A stretch of DNA of 64,000 nucleotides, from the NCBI GenBank assembly GCA_018881555.1, contig JACAXG010000034.1, forward strand, positions 819,327 through 883,326, in the 5' to 3' direction. Shown one piece after another: positions 61,486 to 64,000 of this stretch. The notes under the pieces were generated by a model. That model saw nothing but the letters and a program-made list of their open reading frames with translations. It had not been told where the DNA came from and made no database searches. This DNA is from Amblyornis subalaris (Eukaryota > Chordata > Aves > Passeriformes > Ptilonorhynchidae). Position 1 is the first letter of the stretch. Each line of letters starts with the position of its first letter. Both the position numbers and the translations under genes were made by a program.

Positions 61486-62952
61486 CTAATACAAGTGTTC
61501 AAGGACATAGTTGGCAATGTATTTAACAGCAAGTAAAGTTTCCTCGCTGGTTGGCTTTATCTGAGATTCAGGGAGAAGAAAACCATATCTGCCAGTGTCC
61601 CGGAGCTCTAAAGTGAAAGAGTACTTGATGCCTTGATCATAAGCCCAGTCATCAGAGCCCCCTGCAGCAGGGTCTGTTGGTAAAGAAATGAAATAAAGCT
61701 TAACTGGGAAAGAGTGGCTACACATCAAATGTGAAATATTTTGGAGTCAACTCACNTAGCCAGAAATGCAGAAAAGGCAGATAAAAAGAAATATTCAGTG
61801 AATTGATTGATTTATCCTGCTCATGAGAAAGCTTCTGTGATTTTAGGCCATTTATGAGATTTGTTCTAGCTGATTTGTGCAAGCAAATGTAAACAACCTA
61901 AACTGCTCCCTCCTTGTCACTGTTGTGGGGAGACCATGGGAGAAATGTCTAAGGAGCAGGAGAATGGTGTGGTTGCATGNGGGTTTAGAAAGGCTTGGTA
62001 TCAGAAGCAAACACCCTCTCACTGGGTGGCTTTTTACGCTTCATAGAGATGTGAAAGAACTGCAGATCTGGGATATGAGCTCCATCTTTTTCTGCTGGAC
62101 AAATAGTACCCTCCCTTTCCAGTAGCTGGTACAATAAAGACAGTCTCTTTTGCTAATGAAGGAGCATCCAGAATTGCCAAGCATCACCGAAACATTTCTA
62201 AAGGAAGAATCTCCATAAAGATTTAAAAAATTGGAAGAAATTGGTTTTTTAAATGTTTTGGGGCGGGGGGGGGGAGAAACAGGCAAGAGAGATTAGTTTC
62301 CATATATAAGTAAATAAAGAGATTTTAAATATGGGAGATATTAAAGTTCAATAAATTTGGCAACCTCAACTTTGCCTTTGGCACTGTGTAGGCCATATCC
62401 ACAGCTAAGTTCCCAAGAAGGGTAGAATAATTAGTAATTACAAGTTACATTTAGGATTGTAATTAGTACGTTTCTCAGAATGTAATGCAAAGTAAAAGAA
62501 ATTGTGTTGCTAGAGTGGTTGAAGGATTCACATCGTCTTTGACTTGGAGATACTGGAAATGCAGAAAATCTCAGGTCAAGGTTTTTCTGTTTAAATCTAA
62601 GATGTGTATGATTTAGGAATTCATGCTACNCACATGAATTCATGAACATTTTACTACTTTCCAGGGGTTCACACACTTCCTGGATCCTTAAGGATTAAAT
62701 TATGCCATAATTTAGAAATGACAGATCCCATATATACCTCTTGGTACATGCATGTGAAGAAAGAAGGGGACTACTTAGAAAGAGGAACATGAATCGCTAG
62801 AAGACTGTATTTTTATAGTCTTATAGCACTTAACATAGATTGTCAGTATATTTAGGTCAGTACTTACAGATTGTCTCAGCTCCTGGACCATACGTATATT
62901 TCGTGTTGTACAAGCTGGCCAGCTGTTTGACAGCAGCACTAGCTACGGAGTT
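61486..62952 (-). CDS. CPB1: Carboxypeptidase B1, last two exons (partial)
   Basis: A pancreatic zinc metallocarboxypeptidase that removes C-terminal Arg or Lys. On the minus strand the exons are 62952-62868 and 61673-61486, with cag acceptors and a gtaagt donor; the junction splits the Tyr codon of IYPAAGG. Together they encode the last 90 residues, from [14 protein letters not shown] through [13 protein letters not shown] to the C-terminal YVLEHLY. Catalytic Glu270 (bovine CPA numbering) is in FTLELRDTG, and the substrate-covering Tyr248 is the split Tyr. GGSDDW carries Asp255, which gives B-type basic specificity (Ile in CPA). Zinc ligands and the propeptide lie upstream, beyond 64000. CPB2 is less likely, because the C-terminus matches CPB1. 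Confidence 0.93.
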
Positions 62953-64000
62953 CTGCAGGAAAAGAAGAATGATAAATGCAGATTTTCAGAAGCTTTCTGA
63001 GAGAATCTAANCAATTACATTGTTGAATAAACTGAAAATCCATGCTGGGGAAGTTTTTATTTGAAAACTGTTTTTCACCTCTCAGTCTGACTAGGTGTTA
63101 GTAACTGACAAGGCACAGCTTGTCCTGGTGTTGTGAAGTGTTTATCAGTAAAGAACTCATTCTCCAAGATTTAATGGAGCATGGTCCAGTCTGTGTATTG
63201 TCTAGTGCAGCCTGATGTGCAGTCCAGTGACCCCCAGATAAGGGGTCAATAGGTAACAGCACTTTCTAGACTTAGAAGAAGCTTGTATGAGATTAAAACT
63301 AAATAAGGAATCTTACTTAGAGATAGGAGAATCTTAGAGAAGAGTAATAACTTCATACAGTAAATTGCAAACCTACAATAGTCCTTTTCCTTCTGTTCAT
63401 GCAGCTACAAATTCAGAATAGAGTAAGCTCAGTCAGGGGAGTTGAACATTGATACAAGTGGAAGCAGATTAAGTCTTANAAATATTAACAGCCAAAAAGG
63501 CATAAATTACCCCAAAACCATATGTAGTCTCATTAATTTCAATTCATTTCCTGTGCACAGAGGGACTCATTCAACTCCCACTGNTTTCAGTGAGGGTTGG
63601 ATCAGGCCCATCAATAGTACTATGAAGCTTTGTATGTTTGCATTAAGGAAAATTACAGACTTTTCTTTGGAATGTGTGGCATTTCCAATTCTTCATTATA
63701 CAGCATGTTGGTAATAAAACATGAAAACTATTACTAACAGATGATAAATATGAATGATTTTTGAAAGCAGATGTTCGGTATAAGAATAAGCANTAGGTTG
63801 CCATATCTTTCTTTATAGCTTGCAGCTGAATGGCTTACTATTCCAGGAATTTCNTCAAGCCCTTTCCTTCTCTGTAGGTTACACTCTGGCTTACTTCCCA
63901 GTGGAAGATANATTCTCTGTTCCTCCTTATGCTTCAAGTGTTCCTCTGAATTACTCAAAAAGGCATATTGGACAATGTATTTAGAAAATTTTAGTTAACT
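62953..64000 (-). other. CPB1: CPB1 intron (no further exon seen)
   Basis: I searched the minus strand for the preceding carboxypeptidase exon and saw none. This is taken as intron that continues past the window end. Confidence 0.5.

Overview
The window looks like vertebrate nuclear DNA, most likely from a bird. It holds spliced genes with GT-AG introns, chicken-type CR1 LINE fragments in both orientations, small introns and intergenic gaps, and CpG-rich promoters. Many isolated single N bases suggest a draft assembly. I see no rRNA, tRNA, CRISPR array, operon or prokaryotic signal.

Layout. 1-15.9 kb (+): the 3' end of DLG1, with the alternative hook exons, the last SH3 strands, the complete guanylate-kinase-like domain and a 3' UTR of about 1.6 kb. 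15.9-18.7 kb: no gene recognised. 18.76-38.5 kb (+): a complete 15-exon MELTF (melanotransferrin) gene of 737 codons, with an antisense CR1 in intron 11. 38.8-39.5 kb (+): a sense CR1 whose 3' end abuts the promoter of the next gene. 39.6-41.7 kb (+): two-exon PIGZ, the fourth mannosyltransferase of GPI-anchor synthesis. 42.4-43.3 kb (+): a CpG-rich start, two exons that join into a 106-residue reading frame, and a good polyadenylation signal; I do not recognise this gene. 44.27-44.92 kb (-): NCBP2AS2, which shares a divergent CpG-island promoter with NCBP2. 45.2-48.8 kb (+): four-exon NCBP2, the small cap-binding subunit. 48.8-61.4 kb: no recognisable gene, apart from CR1 pieces and one isolated GC-rich patch with a CTCF-like motif. 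61.5-63 kb (-): the last two exons of CPB1, which runs out of the window.

The order DLG1-MELTF-PIGZ-NCBP2AS2-NCBP2 matches human 3q29 as I remember it. The CPB1 neighbour does not, because SENP5 follows NCBP2 in human. The genes are not a functional pathway. One loose link is that PIGZ acts on GPI anchors and MELTF is a GPI-anchored protein.

Main observations. This MELTF appears to lack both the Asp and the His iron ligands in both lobes, while keeping the two Tyr ligands and the Thr/Arg anion-site residues in each lobe. There is also an unrecognised small spliced gene next to PIGZ. The NCBP2AS2/NCBP2 divergent promoter carries three CTCGCGAG palindromes.
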